Assembly (NCBI RefSeq): GCF_000152705.1
Contig: NZ_CH672413.1
Location: 2,670,139-2,734,138 of the forward strand
Origin: Janibacter sp. HTCC2649
Lineage (GTDB): Bacteria; Actinomycetota; Actinomycetes; Actinomycetales; Dermatophilaceae
Direction of reading: 5' to 3'
Length of the DNA stretch: 64,000 nucleotides
Shown here one piece after another: positions 62,772 through 64,000 of the stretch. Made by a program: the position numbers and the translations under genes. Below the pieces are notes generated by a model. That model had not been told where the DNA came from. It saw only the letters and a program-made list of their open reading frames with translations, and ran no database searches. Positions within the stretch are counted from its first letter, which is position 1. The number at the start of each line of letters is the position of its first letter.

Positions 62772-63611
62772 TCAGCTGAGGATGTCCTGGCGGCGGAACC
62801 GTCGGTAGCCGAGCGCGACGAAGAGCACCGTGTAGAAGATCGACCACAGGGCACCGTGGCGCAGGTCGACCCAGTTGATCGGCCCGTCGACGAGCAGGTC
62901 GAGCCACGCCCGTGAGTAGTGCGCGGGTAGCGCCTTGCGCCAGTCGCCCAGGGCATCGATCGAGTCGAGGATGCCCGAGACGATGAGGAGCATCAACGCG
63001 CCACCGACGGCGGCGAGTGGAGTCTGGCTGCGTACGCCCACCCAGAACGAGAAGGCGCCGACGGGCGCGATCGTCACGAGGACGTAGCCCATCGCGATCA
63101 GCATGCGCGGGAGCCACTGGCCCCACGCCATCTCGCCACCGCCGAGGATCGAGAAGGGTTGCGATCCATAGGCGAGCGTGCCCACGAGCAGGGCCCACGC
63201 CGGAAGGACGACCACGAGGGCCGCTGTCGAGAGGAACCCGACGACGAGCTTGCTCGTGAGCAGGCGCGCCCGGCTGACCGGCGCCGTGAGCAGGTAGCGC
63301 AACGATGCCCAGGACGCCTCGGCGGGCACGGGGTCACCGGCGAAGAGCGCGGCGACGATGAAGAGCAGGAGTTCCGCCGACACGACGAGCATGAAGACCG
63401 TGAAGTTCGGGCCACCACTCGTCGCGAGGTCGACGAGCCGGACGGTGGTGTCACCGGGCCGGCCCGGGTCGTCGTCGAGCGAGAACGCCGCGACGAGGAG
63501 GAGGGGCAGGACGGCGACGATCGCGGCGACCCAGAGAGTGCGACGTCGACCGAGCTGGCGCCGAAGCTCAGCGCGCCAGGACAGGGGCCTGCTCGTGACT
63601 GACCCGCTCAT
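62772..63611 (-). CDS. ABC-2 type transporter permease
   Basis: 279 aa, ATG 63611 overlapping the ATPase stop (ATGA). There are six hydrophobic segments: near residues 28-50, 75-95, 125-150, 165-195, 200-222, and a terminal one ending FVALGYRRFRRQDILS. The conserved ABC-2 pattern PAEASWASLRYLLTAPVSRA (residues ~95-115) precedes the third helix. It exports an unknown substrate or confers resistance. A dispersed repeat follows it. Confidence 0.88.
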   Translation of the reverse strand: MSGSVTSRPLSWRAELRRQLGRRRTLWVAAIVAVLPLLLVAAFSLDDDPGRPGDTTVRLVDLATSGGPNFTVFMLVVSAELLLFIVAALFAGDPVPAEASWASLRYLLTAPVSRARLLTSKLVVGFLSTAALVVVLPAWALLVGTLAYGSQPFSILGGGEMAWGQWLPRMLIAMGYVLVTIAPVGAFSFWVGVRSQTPLAAVGGALMLLIVSGILDSIDALGDWRKALPAHYSRAWLDLLVDGPINWVDLRHGALWSIFYTVLFVALGYRRFRRQDILS

Positions 63612-64000
63612 CGCGCTCTCACCTGTCGCAGCCTTTCGATGAGGGAGGCGTCCCCACTTCCGTCCTCGGACGGCGCCTGCGAGGACGCGATGACCCCGAG
63701 GAAGACCTCCTCGAGATGGCGGCGGCTACCCACTCCGACGACGTCGGCGCCCGAGGCGACGAGCTCGCGCACGACCTCTTCGCGAGGTCGGTCGGACACG
63801 ACCGTGAGGGTCGGCTTCGACGGGTCGTCGACCAGTTCAACGGAGCGTATGCCGTCCATTGCCGCGAGCGCGGATCGTGCCGGTTCCAGCGCACCGACCG
63901 AGGCGAACTCGAAAACCGTGGTGTCGTCGCTCGAGAGCAGATCGCTGACCGGCCCAGCCGTGACGACCTTGCCGGCGTGCATGACGACGACATGGCTGCA
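63608..64000 (-). CDS. ABC transporter ATP-binding protein, C-terminal part (cut by window edge)
   Basis: 131 codons remain. The visible start CSHVVVMHAGKVVTAGPVSD is the strand after the H-loop in export-type ATPases. It is followed by the C-terminal domain (VFEFASVGALEPARSALAAM, then VVGVGSRRHLEEVFLGVIA) with the HLEEVFL motif typical of drug-export ATPases. The Walker motifs lie beyond the window. Coupled to the ABC-2 permease. Confidence 0.88.
   Translation of the reverse strand, partial: CSHVVVMHAGKVVTAGPVSDLLSSDDTTVFEFASVGALEPARSALAAMDGIRSVELVDDPSKPTLTVVSDRPREEVVRELVASGADVVGVGSRRHLEEVFLGVIASSQAPSEDGSGDASLIERLRQVRAR

Overview
The window is high-GC DNA from an actinomycete. Gene content and order (fhaA-fhaB-pstP-rodA-pbpA-pknB, trpG, class E sortase, DUF881, crgA, rhomboid, ppiA, DLW-39, tRNA-Ala/tRNA-Ile, DUF3566, gyrA, gyrB) are those of the origin-proximal core of Actinomycetota. 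Style and composition suggest Micrococcales, perhaps an Intrasporangiaceae-type genome; that family call is inference. The octamer GTATGCCG is scattered through genes and spacers on both strands.

Layout. Positions 1-17.2 kb are a mixed accessory/metabolic stretch: a truncated fatty-acid desaturase, an ECF sigma factor with SnoaL-like and DGPF partners, an ABC exporter with its GntR regulator, a metallo-beta-lactamase-fold hydrolase, a large KAP-family P-loop NTPase, a kinase-like TIGR02569 protein, an SDR, a membrane-anchored truncated-globin-like protein and an F420-type LLM oxidoreductase. At 17.36-20.05 kb lies a nested transposon. An IS481-family element sits in the 3' end of tRNA-Leu, bounded by 15-bp repeats, and is itself split by an IS110-family element. 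The IS110 5' non-coding region carries guide-like segments matching both its donor ends and its insertion target. Then follow a glycosyltransferase/MerR pair, a DUF4188 gene and a NYN-domain protein.

Positions 24.1-31.7 kb hold the FHA/PstP/RodA/PbpA/PknB operon controlling peptidoglycan synthesis and Ser/Thr phosphorylation. It faces trpG, a small membrane protein, sortase and DUF881, followed by crgA. A cluster of DnaA-box-like 9-mers follows crgA. A second IS481-family element lies 10 bp upstream of the rhomboid start. ppiA, a LEA-like protein, a Cds1-like PLP enzyme, a secreted repeat protein, an ArgP/LysE pair and a GH13/GH32-like operon precede tRNA-Ala, DLW-39, tRNA-Ile, DUF3566, gyrA and gyrB. 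Upstream of gyrB the usual recF/dnaN/dnaA genes are missing from the window. Instead there are two lipoproteins, a GNAT-thioesterase pair, a metallophosphoesterase, the metNIQ methionine importer and part of an ABC-2 exporter.

Four intergenic loci (31.8, 34.8, 37.0 and 62.7 kb) carry the same dispersed palindromic repeat. All positions, counts and repeats were read by eye; no database or folding search was run.
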